Shown here: positions 48,801 through 60,583 of the stretch, piece after piece
Numbering within the stretch: the first letter of the stretch is position 1
Layout of the letters: the number at the start of each line of letters is the position of its first letter
Program-made: the position numbers and the translations under genes
NCBI GenBank assembly: GCA_008933995.1
Contig: WARS01000010.1
Span: forward strand, 10,767,001 to 10,831,000
Length of the DNA stretch: 64,000 nt
Direction of reading: 5' to 3'
Origin: Datnioides undecimradiatus
Lineage: Eukaryota > Chordata > Actinopteri > Lobotiformes > Datnioididae
Notes under the pieces: generated by a model
Database searches by the model: none
What the model saw: only the letters and a program-made list of their open reading frames with translations
What the model was told of the DNA's origin: nothing

Positions 48801-50634
48801 ACAAATACACGTTTTGAAATACCCTGAGCAGAGAATAATATAAGTCACGGCAGCTTGAGCTCATCACTTATTGGAATTTACACATGTAGTGATCATAGGA
48901 GTTGAGGTTTAGAACACACCAAGTGTGCACGGGGCACAGTGTCAGATGGAAATAAGGAGAGGGCAGTCAATAAAGAAACAGCTCCACAGTCACATTACAC
49001 ACTCTGTGCCAGTGTTAGGCTGATAGTGGATTTGATGCGGATAGCATAAACACACAATGCCCCACTCAGTATGTACATCATAACCACAAAAGAGTATTCA
49101 CAGTACAAAATAATACATTTTATAGCTCTCTGTTCAATATACTGCAATTGCAGCATTGCTAATAAGTCCTCTCCAACATATCTTTGGCATTTCTGCAAAA
49201 ACTTGTTTCCCTACATACTGTACAGGCTAACTGTACTTAACTGTACACTGTCAAATTGGCTGCATCCTCCCTGAGCTGAGCTGATCCATATTCATACAGA
49301 TTTATGGTAACACAAGTCAATGCCGACTCTCGGTTTGACATGGGACACGAATACAGGTGTCCTGGGTGACATTCGTGTGTGTGTTTGACCCACCACCTCA
49401 GCAAAGCCTCTTCCACAAAAGGACTCTCTCGCTCTTTCTGAGATGTTTTACCCATGGTGCTTGGACGCATTTCATCTCTGTATAAATGAATAGGAAGGTT
49501 TAGCGAAAATCAATTTGACACAGTTTGAAAGTTTAAAATCTAAAGCAATGTTTGTACATGGATAATAATAATCCCATAAATATTCAAGTACACCAAGTAA
49601 GTAATCTCATATATTCTTCTTGCCAGTGCATTTGTGAGGGTTTTATAGACAATAATGAAATGTTTAAGTCATCGTGTTTTGAATTAAAGGTTTCTATCAG
49701 ACAAGTATTTATAGGAGGCAATGACAGCATACATATAGACAATGTGCCTCTCTGTGCTCTTAAGAAGGCTAATAAGTCTGTGATAAGAAAATATATAGAA
49801 GTCTGGAGTCAAAGCATCGAAGTGAAGAAGTGAAGTCTACAGAGATCCATTTTAAAACAACTACAGATGACATGGTGACGCCATGTTTGCACTCAAATGG
49901 AAATGTTTTGTGCCTGTGCTGAAGTTATCATCGCCCCAGCTCTTAGGATAAATCATATTGTGGAGATAAAGTGAACATTCCATGTTCATGGCATAAACCT
50001 GTGGTTTGTAGGGTAGAGCACCATGGCAACAGAAGCAAAAATTCATTTAAGCACCCCCTTATGAAGTGTTGAGTGCAGCTTTAACAGAAAGCAAACACAG
50101 TCTCTGAAGAAGCTGGCGGCACATCACTCACATTATAGAGCTGGCAAAGACTTGAGTGCCTTGCTCCTAGTTGTGATTGGTGATTAGTAAATGTTTTGTC
50201 CCCGCCACAGATCTGGCTAATGGGAATGTAGACTCCCCCGCTGGTGCTTGGGAGTTAATCACACAACAATGGGGTGCCGAGAAGGGGATGGAAAGGTAAG
50301 GATGAAAAGGGATGGGGTTGGATGGAGCCTTCTCAAGACAAGGCCCCAAGTTTAATTGCCTTTGGATAATCTTATTGTCTGGTGGTGGTGGTGACTCCCT
50401 CCCCATCCTACACGCTGTTCAGAGGTGGGTTTTAGAAGTCAAGTTACTCAGGCTGGTGATTCCAAGAAAAAATCAGGGACTACGAAAAGCAGAGATGAGG
50501 TTTAAGGCAAGTTGAATACTTTTCTTTCCAAAAAGTGAAAGTTTAGGTGTGGAATCTAATTCTGTGGCTAAACATTATTGTATTATTGTGGACCATTAAG
50601 CATTAAAATCTAATTTTTAAATAAATGTATAGAG
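48801..50634. other. Non-coding stretch with no recognised feature
   Basis: Frames at 48995-49274 (both strands) and 49552-49833 have no domain. CACCATGGCAACAG near 49999-50030 holds one RFX half-site only. Confidence 0.45.
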
Positions 50635-50650
50635 TTTTTTTTTTTTTTTT
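50635..50650. repeat. T16 homopolymer
   Basis: Uninterrupted T run. Confidence 0.9.
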
Positions 50651-50705
50651 ATCTGATCATGCTCTTTTACAAAACAATATGTTTAACAAAACAAGACAAA
50701 CAAGA

Positions 50706-50724
50706 CAAAAACAACAACAACAAC
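50706..50724. repeat. (CAA)n short tract
   Basis: About five CAA units after an ACAAAA-rich lead. Confidence 0.85.
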
Positions 50725-51472
50725 ACATTTACGCATTCTGCAGGGTTCTAATAACTGTGGGCATTATGTCGATTCATAAATTAGTAACGGTGAATTAATG
50801 ACAGAAATGTTTAGCCGAGCAATAACATACCATATTATGGCTGCAGTATTAGCAGCATTGTAGTTCTTGTGCAGCGCTCTTATGTTCTCTAAAAGCTGCT
50901 GAGTTGTGGGATGAATATTGGAACCTTCCGGATCAACAGGAATAACTGAAAGTGAAATGCACTTGCAGCAGCCAGGCCCCCGTTTCTTTCCACTTTTCAG
51001 CATTTTTTATTTTTTTTTTCCTAAACATTGCACAATTTGCAAAATCTAATCTCACTAAAATATGTCTCTTTGCACAATATTAGGCACAGTTAGAGCCTGG
51101 GCCCAGGATCAAGATGAACATATTAACATATCATCATCTTTTAATTTTAGTCCTGTAACTAATTTGCCATAATGAAATAGATGCATAATTAATGCACAGG
51201 TGGGGATTTCTACCAGGGTTACTACTGTACAGGGCTATAGACCTATAACTACAGTACATAGCAGGTGATAATAATCATTGTCCTTGTGAGAATAATTTCA
51301 AAATTGCTGTGTTGCTGTCCCATTTTACTTTACAGCCAATGTCTGGCATCTCCTTCCTTCTGTCAGCCGTATTTGCACAGCTCCTTTTGCTTCTCAGTTG
51401 CTCCCGTGTAACCAATAAGATTTCCACAGACCTGAATGGATTGAAGGGTGCGTAAAAAAACATAGTGGCTGT
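50725..51472. other. Non-coding stretch with no recognised feature
   Basis: No gene, RNA or repeat recognised. Confidence 0.5.
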
Positions 51473-51515
51473 AAATAAAAAAAAAACAAAACATAAAAAA
51501 AAAACAACAAAAAAA
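51473..51515. repeat. A-rich low-complexity tract
   Basis: A runs broken by single C or CC. They produce the phenylalanine strings of the overlapping minus-strand frames, which are not genes. Confidence 0.9.
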
Positions 51516-53824
51516 CCCCCACTGTTGTATGGGCTTACTACCAGTCTGGTGTTTACATGACCAAACAACCTTAAAATAATGAGGCAAATAACACAGTGCT
51601 TTATTGTATTAATACCCTGTACATGACCCCCATTAAAAATACACTAAGATGCTTGCTTGATCCATGTTTTTCCTCACATTATTCTCATAATTGCCTCAGC
51701 TTTAAAGCGCTGCATTGTAAACATAGGCAGTGTAAACGTCAACAATTTTCAGCCTCATTATTAAACTCGTCACCTAGAGTCTGCTTATCTGTTATGGTGT
51801 CGGGGTGCATTTTTGGCGCTGTCTGGATTTCCAGTGAACGCACTCATTCTTGCAACATGTGAGGAGTTACGGACCCCCACGCTGCGAGCCATCCAGTATC
51901 AAACATGCCAGCTGGTTGATCATAATTACGACCCCGGTGTGTTTTCTGGTCCAGCTTGGACAAACCGGCAGAAAAATATGGACACTGGCTGCTTTTTTTT
52001 CTTTTTCCTCGACATCAAACCCTCAGTGACCGCCAAAATCCAATGAGCGATAAGTCAGTCAGTCTTTGTGTGGTTTTCGGGGGCGTTCCTGTCCTGGAAG
52101 ATGAACTCCTCTCAGATGCGAAGACATCAAACATACTGTATATTTACATTTTCAGATAAGCTGTGACATCGTGCAATCAAATAAGGTGCACAGGTGTTTC
52201 TGCGACCAGCTGTTTATTACCGGCTGTTTGTCGCGCTGTTTGGACGTGATTCACTGTTTATGCATTGGACGGGTCATCCCATTTGTTGGCTAAGTCACAG
52301 TGTGATGCATTCTTGGTTGGCAAGTAAACATCTGGGATGTTTATCCATGTCAATCGGCAGCTTCAGCTGGTGAATGTGCATGTCTAGTTGATTGAAGCTT
52401 TTTTTTTTAATATGAAATACCTTGTTGATCTTGGGTAAGTTAATCAGACTTAGAATAGAGTAGATAACAACTATTGTCTGTTTGTGATCCTAGGTCTGCT
52501 GTTTTGGTGATTATTTGAAATGGTCTTTTTCAGATGCCTTTAAACTATACATAACACCTACACTAATTAATACTGTCATCAAATGTACTAATACACATGA
52601 AATGCTTGTATTCCTGGGATGACAGCAGAAGTAAACATTTGCATCATTACAGTGATGGCATCCTATCTTTTAAGCTTGCAATAACACATCAATGTGTCTG
52701 TTTTAGACACTTAAGCTCTGCAATGCCATCGAATTAAAGGTCATAGTCTAAGGAAACCTACATTTTCAAATGAAATTCAGTCAAGTTTGAATGGACTCTA
52801 GAGGTCTGGCCTTTATTGTGTCTGTTTCATCTTTTTTTCATTAATTGATACACTATACTTGTCAACAGTGGAGATTTATATATTTCGCAAGTTTGTTTAG
52901 TTAAGCCAGCATGGTATGCCGGCTGGTTTGATCATTGTACAGCTCTTTCATGTTCAAACTGTGGAGGTCAGACAAGCAAGTGAATGTTATCTTCCTCCTT
53001 ATCTTTTCAATCATTTCAACTGTATGTATCCATAGTTGTACCCAAAATGGGCAGGATTTAAACTAGGGGTGGGCGGTGCTTAAACCAGAATGAAGCTTGA
53101 GATTGTGCACGCTGGATTTTAACTGGATACTGACACAGTTTACTTGCTGATAAAGACACTTACACTCTGTGATACCCCATGAGGTACCTTAATGTTATTT
53201 CCATTTTCCAAAAAGAAATTGATTTCACAGTATCTTCCCGGGACAGTGTAACTCCCTCACATGTTCTACCTACCTATCAGAGTGACTGACTTCCAGCCAT
53301 AAGTCTCGGCTTTCTCCGTCAAAAGCAAATGTTCAGCCTGAATCTGCCACCACAGTAATGGCGGCGTCACTAGCGAGCACAACACATAAATAAGCCAGCA
53401 AATGAGTCTGTAATTATCCATATTTGTATGAGTGATAACCTCATTAAGAATAGACATGCAATAATGGAGAATAGTTGTATCAGTTTTGTCCAGTTATTGG
53501 TATGAACTATGTGACGCATTTGAACTGGTGGGAAGACCAGAAATAGTTTTTACCACTGGGCCATAAGTGTTAAGACAGATTTTCTATTTCCAAATATAAC
53601 ACCTCAGAAAGTCTGCAGATGGCAGGTCCCTCTTTTATTCAGAGGTGGTACTCTTTGTAAAAGCCCAGCTAAGAGCTCCTGCAACAAGCTTTAAATGGGG
53701 GCTGAATAAAAACTCTTGTGGCCTCAGAAGCTGGTTACGTGGTCGGGTTCAGCGTCTGCTGCTGCTGCTTGGCCGAGATGGGTAAAGTCGACATGGAAGA
53801 AGCAAGCTCTCTGCCTTTTCCTAC
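51516..53824. other. Non-coding stretch with no recognised feature
   Basis: Includes five CTG units near 53756-53769. The three overlapping plus frames at 51596-52159 have no domain. Confidence 0.45.
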
Positions 53825-53840
53825 AAAAAAAAAAAAAAAA
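53825..53840. repeat. A16 homopolymer
   Basis: Run of 16 A. It encodes the lysine string in the unsupported plus frame 53718-54062. Confidence 0.95.
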
Positions 53841-54792
53841 GTGACTGTTCCTTTGCACTGCTTTGTTATAAAGAATTCAAGCGCTCAGGAAGAAGGAACT
53901 GCCACCTGCAGACTTTTTGGAGATGTTATATTTGGTGATGTAAAATGTGTTCGCGTCACATCCAGCCAGGACCAAGTTGTACATTTCAACAGAATGTCTC
54001 GAGAAAGTATCTGCTACAATCTGTCAAACGGTGCTGCAGTGGTCTACCAATTACAGCTGTGAGGAGCGAGCAGCTGTCTCGGCTCTGCAGACTCCTGTGC
54101 CACCATGTCTCATCCCACATTACATACGTATTCCAATGTAAAAATGCGACGTTGCACCGAGAGACACGGATAAAATACGGAATAAAGATTGAAGAGCAGC
54201 GCGACAGAAAGAGAGAGGATTTTATATCCAGTGATCAGAGAGATTCATTATAGCTGCTATTAAAATGATCCCTGGGATAGTGTCTCAGAGCCGGGGACAG
54301 TGAAGTGACAGTATGGTGACACTCTGGTGATCAGACGGCAGAATTCAGAAACAGACACTGCTATGTCGAGGACTGAGTGTATTTCAAGGTAACTGGCGTC
54401 CAAGCCCCTGCTTCTCGGTGAGAAAGAGAAGAATAAACAGAATGAGTGGGGAATGGAGAGGGTTATTAGATTCCACTGTTAACTGCATCATAGGAAGAGT
54501 GCTTCTCGAATCATCATAGCTTCTTCACAGCACGTTTGAGGCAGTGAGGTAGCCAGGTTTGAAACAGTCTTTTAGGTTTCTTTAATAAAGTCAGTGACAA
54601 AGGTTTACAGTACTGTGAGGGTTTCCCATATTTTTCAAGTCATGCAAAACTTCAATCATAAGTAGAAAACCATAAATTCAGCACATACTCTCCCGGAGTA
54701 CTTCAGTCAGTACCATTGCGGCAACACTGTGATCAAACTGAAACATTGGCACCTCCATCCGAATGTCTCTGCCTCCAGTCATAATTTGACTG
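53841..54792. other. Non-coding stretch with no recognised feature
   Basis: Three overlapping plus frames between 53718 and 54253 use all the phases of the same DNA and show no domain. Confidence 0.45.
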
Positions 54793-54830
54793 TTTTGTTT
54801 TTTTTTTGTTTGTTTTGGGGTTTTTTTGTT
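54793..54830. repeat. T-rich low-complexity tract
   Basis: T runs of 3 to 10 broken by G. Confidence 0.85.
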
Positions 54831-55799
54831 GGAGGAAATAGGTAAATGATTATTTGAAGTTTGTGTGAAGTGTAGAAAATTGGAACAGATGCTAGTAGAA
54901 AGGACACAATAATTCCACGTTAGGCAAATCAACACAAAAGGTAACATTTTCTTTGAGAGACTAATGTCTCCTTCTCAGTTGTGATTAGTTTCACAGGAAG
55001 ACAGGACTATAGTGGTCTTTAACAAAACATGGATGCAGTGTTGGTTTTGAATGTGGATGTTTTTCGGTGACAAGCGCTTGACGTGCTGTTTTCACACTGC
55101 AGTAAAATGACATTGAAGTTAATAAAGTTGAACATGTCCTTGTTATGTCTCATTTTGACCTTCTAGAAACAACATAGTACACAACATGGGCTCGCAAAGA
55201 AAACAGGCTGAGTCTGGTATTGGGGTATAGTGGTTTAGTCCTTGTTTACTTTATTTCTATGCTTTAACCTATATTGTGCTCTTTCCCTGACCTCAATCAA
55301 GTGCTCTGAGAGCCAAAACATAATGATAAAAGTAATCTAATCATGCTGGGTTTGCTAGGAGCAGATCTTTTATGGAAATATATTATGAAATGCACTGTCA
55401 ACAAACATTTATCGTTGCTGTGGGTTCGCATCGAAACAAACTTGCTCCTGCAAATTAGTTGTATGGAGGAGAAGGGGGTTGTTTCGATTGAGATTAGTTT
55501 CAGAGGGAGATGATGGTAGTGTAATTATTACCAAAGCATGTACTGTATGGAACTTTGGTCCTTTCTGCATTTGCTGTGTCAGTTATTTTCCCCTAGGCTC
55601 CCCATGCCTGCAGCGGCTCATACTCTGACGGTGATAAACCTAATCCCATCCATACAGCAGCATTTGTCTGTAACAGAAGTTGAGTCATTGTCATAGCCCA
55701 GCAAAATAACGCAGATTGCGGAAACCCAACAGACTTGCATTTTTATGTGCTGGCACAGCCGACGTTGACCGTTGTCAGTCTATATGTTCACGTACTCGT
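54831..55799. other. Non-coding stretch with no recognised feature
   Basis: No gene, RNA or repeat recognised. Confidence 0.5.
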
Positions 55800-55900
55800 G
55801 AAGCCGTGTCCCTGTGAGCACAATATCTCAGCAACGCCTTGAGCGAATTTCATCAGGTTGGCGAAGTCACACAACCATGAGGTGGTAATTCTAGTTTAAA
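55800..55900. repeat. Fragment of a teleost dispersed repeat
   Basis: CACAATATCTCAGCAACGCC followed by TTGAGCGAATTTCATCA fits a fish repeat I recall as AATATCTCAAGAACGCCTTGAGGGAATTTCATCAAATTTGG. The usual following part, with GGTCAAAGGTCAAGG, is missing. Class unknown. Confidence 0.42.
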
Positions 55901-57680
55901 GAAACAGTCTTGTTTTTAAAGGGCTCGCTACAGATGTGTGCATGATTTGTCATTATTATTACAGATGAAAATGGGTTCCGTCTGTATAAAGATTAAGGAC
56001 ATCAATTACGTTCATTAGCTGTAACAGTTGGCCCATTTTTTTTATTAATCATAATGCTGTTCAGGCACACTGAACCCATACGTGGTGTTTGCAATATATG
56101 AAATGTTATCTTGGAATGTTTCTGTTTCTGTTTGTCACCTTTCAAATAAGTAATTTAATAATGATTTACATCAAACATTGCCAGTGTATGTGTTTGTGTC
56201 TGTGCACGGTTTGCAGACGAGATAATGTTAGCGTGCCGTTTTCTCATATAGGGCAATCTGCCCCTGTGTGCGAGTGTAATTGAGTTGATCAAGTTACTGG
56301 ATCGCTTATGTCGCTACTGTCCATGATTACCAGCAAATCAACATGCTGTGGTTACCTTCAGTCAATGATGAATCTCAATTAGTCTCCTAATTGCACTCCG
56401 CTTGCTCTCCAAGTCAGAAACTATAGAAAGCACACCGTCACTTGTGCATGCCGCATGCCAGCACTGACAACTGTGTTTGAAGAGCCAAAGGACGGAATGT
56501 CTCAGGCACTATGGGATTACGTTTTCACCTTTGTGGGACAAGACAAATATGAGAGTAATATGTTTACTCTGGAAACAACAACAACAATGCCAACAAAAGA
56601 AAAAAGAAAAAAAAAGGCTATTATATTAAAAGTGGAGTTGATCTTAGAGCCCACTGGGTTGAAACATGCTTCGCTCTGTTGCTATTTCAGGGTATCATAT
56701 AGATTTAACGTGATTGTTCCATGTGTTGCAGTCATGCTGAATGAGAAATTGAAATTGATTTCTGAAGGGATGTTATTAAGATCCAGGCTATGACTTTTGC
56801 CTCCCTGGTTATACAGACAAAGACCGGGAGGAAAAAAAAAATATTTCAAAGTAGAAATCACTCATTTACTTTTCAGGTCGCTTACATGGGCAACGTTTGT
56901 ACACGAAGGAATTTGACCTTTTTTCCAGATTACAGTCATTTTAAACACAAATTAAACTTTTTTGGCAATTAAACTGTGCTCATTTCTCACTCTGCTCCAC
57001 GCTGTATTTTTATCTTATGTCTTAATTAACTGCTAAATATAGATTAGTCTTTAACGCTGCCTGCTTTCTCTCCTCATTCTCATTTACAGACATAATGTGA
57101 GTATTTGTCGAGCCTGGTGAGCGCTCACCTATCTGTACGTGTGTTTGCTGTGTTTTCTGTTGCCTTCCTTAAACTGCGAACGCTCCCATCTCCCTGATCT
57201 TTTGGTTTTTGTCTTTTATCCAAAAAAGGAAAAGAAAAGACTTCCCCCTTCAGCGAGTAACTGTGTTAAATAAGTAAATACATAAATAAAGTGAACATTC
57301 CATCAAATACAAATGTCCTTACTCAGTAGCCATGGGCTCCTTTCCGGCAAGCTAACTAGTATTTATGAGTGTTCGGGGCCTTGAGGTTGACATCTTGTTT
57401 CAAGATCCAACCTCTGACATACATTAAAATTCTCTGTTTTGCTGAGTGACAGAAACCCCACGTTTTCATGAATTATGAATGTCAGTTTAGCCAGCCAAGA
57501 ATAGTGTCAGGTGTACATATGCATCATGGTTTGTTAGGTAGCACACCCGCCGCTGTTAAAGCAGCATTACAGGGCTAGAGTTGATGAGGTTGCAAGTATG
57601 ACAAGTCTTACTGTAAGGCAGCAAGGAAAATCTCTCTCATCCTGTTGGAGGTTGTTTAGATACACATGTGGAATGATTGC
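55901..57680. other. Non-coding stretch with no recognised feature
   Basis: The plus 112-codon frame at 56455-56793 matches nothing recognised. Short ATAAATA units lie near 57270-57290. Confidence 0.45.
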
Positions 57681-57691
57681 GGGGGGGGGGG
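57681..57691. repeat. G11 homopolymer
   Basis: Uninterrupted run of 11 G. Confidence 0.9.
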
Positions 57692-57902
57692 TCATCCTCT
57701 GAGTCAGTCCTCCTAGGATCAGTTGACCAATTATGCAGCGGTCCATAATACGGCAAACAGTCTGCACTTGCAAAACCCAACAGGTATAATTTTGCACGAC
57801 TTAATTGGCCAGGTCAACTTTTGCCTAGGGCACCGCACGGTCCAGGCATACAAATGATGACGATTTCACTTTGCTTATTTGTACATATGTGGCTAGTTTT
57901 CA

Positions 57903-57935
57903 GGAAAATAAATAAATAAATCAATCAGTCAGTCT
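57903..57935. repeat. (AAAT)n with CAGT tail, short
   Basis: Three to four AAAT units followed by TCAATCAGTCAGTCT. Confidence 0.8.
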
Positions 57936-58152
57936 CAGAGGTTGACATAGTATCTGGGTCACTGGAATTGGTCACTATCTTTTAATGACATTGATCTGGC
58001 AGTTACGTGAGGTCATGTTACATATCGGTCTCATTCACCGTGGGAAAGTAACGCCATGTTTCCTGAGCGCGCTCAGTATGTTTTTCTTCCTTGTGTGAAA
58101 TTTTAATGTGTAAACCATCTATTATCAGGTGGTAGAAGTCATCTTTGAAACC

Positions 58153-58260
58153 ATGGCCGAATGGGAAATGGAACCACCCGAGGAACGTACGGTTGCATTT
58201 ATGATCGCAGCATATGGAAACAACTATTTTGCTTCCTTCCTGAGTTATTCTCAGATATGA
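58153..58260 (+). other. Short open frame with strong Kozak start (35 codons), unproven
   Basis: ACCATGG at 58150-58156 gives an ideal initiation context. The frame begins MAEWEMEPPEERTVAF and ends at TGA 58258. It extends 13 codons upstream of the ATG without a stop. The composition is protein-like (acidic start, then hydrophobic and aromatic), but the length is well within chance, and no family or exon boundary supports it. Confidence 0.12.
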
Positions 58261-58402
58261 GCTGTTTCTAAAAGTGACACCGATGTCTAAAACCTAGCAG
58301 GAGTATAATTTAGAGAAAGTAAGTCACATTCAGTTTGCCCCTCCACTTTTTCTACATTTCCTACTTTATAAGACAAAGATTGTCAGTAAAATTGAAATTA
58401 TA

Positions 58403-58410
58403 CTTTACAC
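58403..58410. repeat. Target-site duplication, left copy
   Basis: CTTTACAC immediately precedes the left terminus of the hAT element and is identical to 59342-59349. Eight bases is the expected size for hAT. Confidence 0.9.
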
Positions 58411-59341
58411 CAGGGGTCTCCAACCTTTTATATTCTGTGAGCTACTTTTACACAATGAAAGTGCCGGAGAGCTACTCATGTTTAGTAACATTTATTCACA
58501 TAGCTAATTTCCATATAGAACAAGTGAATATGCTTGTTTTGCATATAACACATTCAAAAATGATAATACAGAACGCATATTGTGTATAATAACTTAAATT
58601 CATAAGCATGTGCACATTGTATTCTATTTCTATGTTCTATTTCAAAAATTCTGAAATGGAATACTGTATCAAAAAACCAAATAACATACAGCAGTATGTT
58701 CATTTGTGCAAACAGCATCCATATGAAAACAGTGCTATATCACTGGAGGCCACAGACTCATCACACTGGAGTGAAAACCAGAAGCACCTGTTCAGGTCCG
58801 ACTCCAGCTGTCTGACCGCATCCGCAGACAGTGCACACACCCTCTGCGGCACAGTGTTCGCACCAAGCTGGACATCGGCAATAGCGGACAGACTCTCCGT
58901 CTTAAGTTTATGGTCCCGGAATAATGACTCCGCCACAGCGGTCAGAGCCTCTTTAATGATCCCGCCATCAGTTAAGGGCTGTTTCTGAACTCTGCTGCTG
59001 TCATTGTTGCTAGGCTAGCCCGCTAACTGCCTGGCACGGTGGCAGCCTGCCCCCCACCCGCTCCAGTGACTGACAGCAGCACAGCGCAAATGTTTGATTG
59101 ACGGCTAGTTGACAGTCGTTTCATCTCGGGCAGGGGGCGGGGCACCTATAATTTTGATTGGATGGAAATTTAGACCGGTTTTACCAAGTGACAAATCAAA
59201 TTTGTCTTATTATATTATTGACCCCTTGGCGAGATACTGGGCTATGTGTTGGCGACCCCTGGGCTAGTGCAGGCCGGCGGGCGAATCACGTGATCTCTGC
59301 GGGCGACCTTGTGCCCGCGGGCACTGCGTTGGTGACCCCTG
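58411..59341 (-). mobile_element. Non-autonomous hAT transposon, 931 bp, complete ends
   Basis: The left end CAGGGGTCTCCAACC and the right end, read on the minus strand as CAGGGGTCACCAACG, form terminal inverted repeats with 13 of 15 bases matching. An exact 8-bp duplication, CTTTACAC, flanks both. This combination is diagnostic of hAT insertion. Inside lies a decayed fragment of a transposase on the minus strand. The right part is GC- and CpG-rich, with a GTGCCCGCGGGCAC palindrome and a second internal GGCGACCCCTGGG that resembles the terminus, hinting at a rearranged or nested end. The intact flanking duplication shows it inserted as one unit. At 931 bp it is far too short to encode a full transposase, so it would have depended on one supplied elsewhere. 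Confidence 0.88.
58700..58987 (-). pseudogene. hAT transposase fragment (GTF2IRD2/SCAND3-type), decayed
   Basis: On the minus strand the frame reads QKQPLTDGGIIKEALTAV, then AESLFRDHKLK, ESLSAIADVQLGANTV, RVCALSADAVRQLESDL and CFWFSLQCDESVASSD. This matches the part of hAT transposases, also domesticated in vertebrate GTF2IRD2- and SCAND3-type proteins, where LSAIxDVQLxANTVxRRVxALSxDxxxQL leads to the SLQxDES segment with the first catalytic aspartate. After IAL near 58745 the frame breaks. The expected continuation survives in another frame as FIWMLFAQ, showing a small indel. The BED zinc finger, the rest of the catalytic core and the C-terminal dimerisation domain are absent. It is a remnant left by internal deletion of an autonomous element, not a host gene. 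The family call rests on recalled motif order. Confidence 0.8.
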
Positions 59342-59349
59342 CTTTACAC
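59342..59349. repeat. Target-site duplication, right copy
   Basis: CTTTACAC directly follows the right terminus of the hAT element and is identical to the left copy. Confidence 0.9.
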
Positions 59350-60543
59350 TATGTAGAATTTGAAGACTGGTCACATCTTCTTATGTTTCATTTAATTGTT
59401 TAATTGTATTGTCCTTCTCTGTATGCTATCTTTGGCTCTCTCAAGCTACTGTGGATGCATGTTGCTGTGTTATTGAACACAGGGTAGTTTTTTATGTCTT
59501 TCGCTGCTCACAGTAGCGACAAAATATCAAATCTGCGGCACCTGGGAGGGTAAAAAAAAAAAGTAGGGATCAAATCCTGAGAAATGTGTTCTCTTTTGTC
59601 CCCCAGTTCCCTTTTACATTAGCAAGTTTTCTGCTATATATGGCAGCAGCCAGTTTCTGATTGTTCACAGTTGCCTCGGCTCCATCCACCACTCATCTGC
59701 ATAAAGAACCAGCCATATTGAACATGATCTAAAGGGTAAAAAATGGGCTGAGAAAACAGAGGGAAAGGGTCATTAAGCACCAGGTTGGGAGACAGAGAGA
59801 GACAGCTAGGGAGACATAGAGTCCCAACTTCATCAAGATTAATCACTGACATCTGGTGCCTTGGAGGACCTAGTTAGTAACCCTCTGTTTTCCCCCTGGT
59901 TGGATGTGAATCATCGATGGCAGGCGGAGACGCAGGAAGCTCAGCCCCGGATGCCTGTTGTATCTTTTGTCACACTGGGTGACAAAAGTGTATAATGAAT
60001 GACAGCGAGGGGGTAAAGTGTATACAGAAACACGTGTATTCAGATGGTAATACTGTCATATATTTTAATCAGCAGTTCAGTGAATGCACTATTTATAGCA
60101 TAGTAGATATTGTTGTCTCAATGTTGACAGACAACCCAAGATGGATAGATGGATAGATTTAGCCTCGATCTCATTGAAATGTACAGACATGGCAAAATAC
60201 TCATTAATAAAGTGCTGGTTTTATGACATATAGTATCTGTGTAGGCATCAGTTTAATTAGATATACAGTCTGGTTTTCATTTTTCCAGTCCAGGCCTATA
60301 TAATCGATTATGATCTTGTGATCACCGCTGTAAAGCTCCTAATTTAGCGAAACTCCAATCCATATGAACCCACCAGGGAGCACAGGGAGGCGGAGACATT
60401 ACACTAAATTAAAAATAAATAAATACGAGGTGGGAATCCTTGACACCTATTGGTTGATTTAACAGAGTCCTGCTTGCAGATTGCATGGAGGAGAGATGAA
60501 TTGATGGTGAGGCGAGGATAGACAGAGAAGGTCGAGCAAGAGT
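59350..60543. other. Non-coding stretch with no recognised feature
   Basis: An A10 run lies near 59553. AGATGGATAGATGGATAG, a short imperfect tetranucleotide array, lies at about 60139-60157. Confidence 0.5.
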
Positions 60544-60583
60544 GGGGGCTTGGGGAGGGGGAGTCGGGGGTGTGGGGCGGGGG
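60544..60583 (+). repeat. G-rich block; strong G-quadruplex motif on the plus strand
   Basis: Six runs of four to five G at 60544-60548, 60552-60555, 60557-60561, 60566-60570, 60574-60577 and 60579-60583, with spacers of one to four bases. It greatly exceeds the four-run minimum for an intramolecular quadruplex. Confidence 0.85.

Noticed and set aside
53064..53085. AGGGGTGGGC... resembling the terminus of a fish hAT element
   Set aside because: No matching opposite terminus or target duplication was found within about 1 kb.
53718..54253. Three overlapping plus-strand frames including a lysine string
   Set aside because: The lysines come from an A16 tract and the frames compete for the same DNA without any recognised motif.
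56455..56793. 112-codon plus-strand frame
   Set aside because: It contains a lysine-rich stretch from A-rich DNA and no recognised domain.
58608..58988. 126-codon plus-strand frame
   Set aside because: It is the antisense shadow of the hAT transposase fragment on the minus strand.
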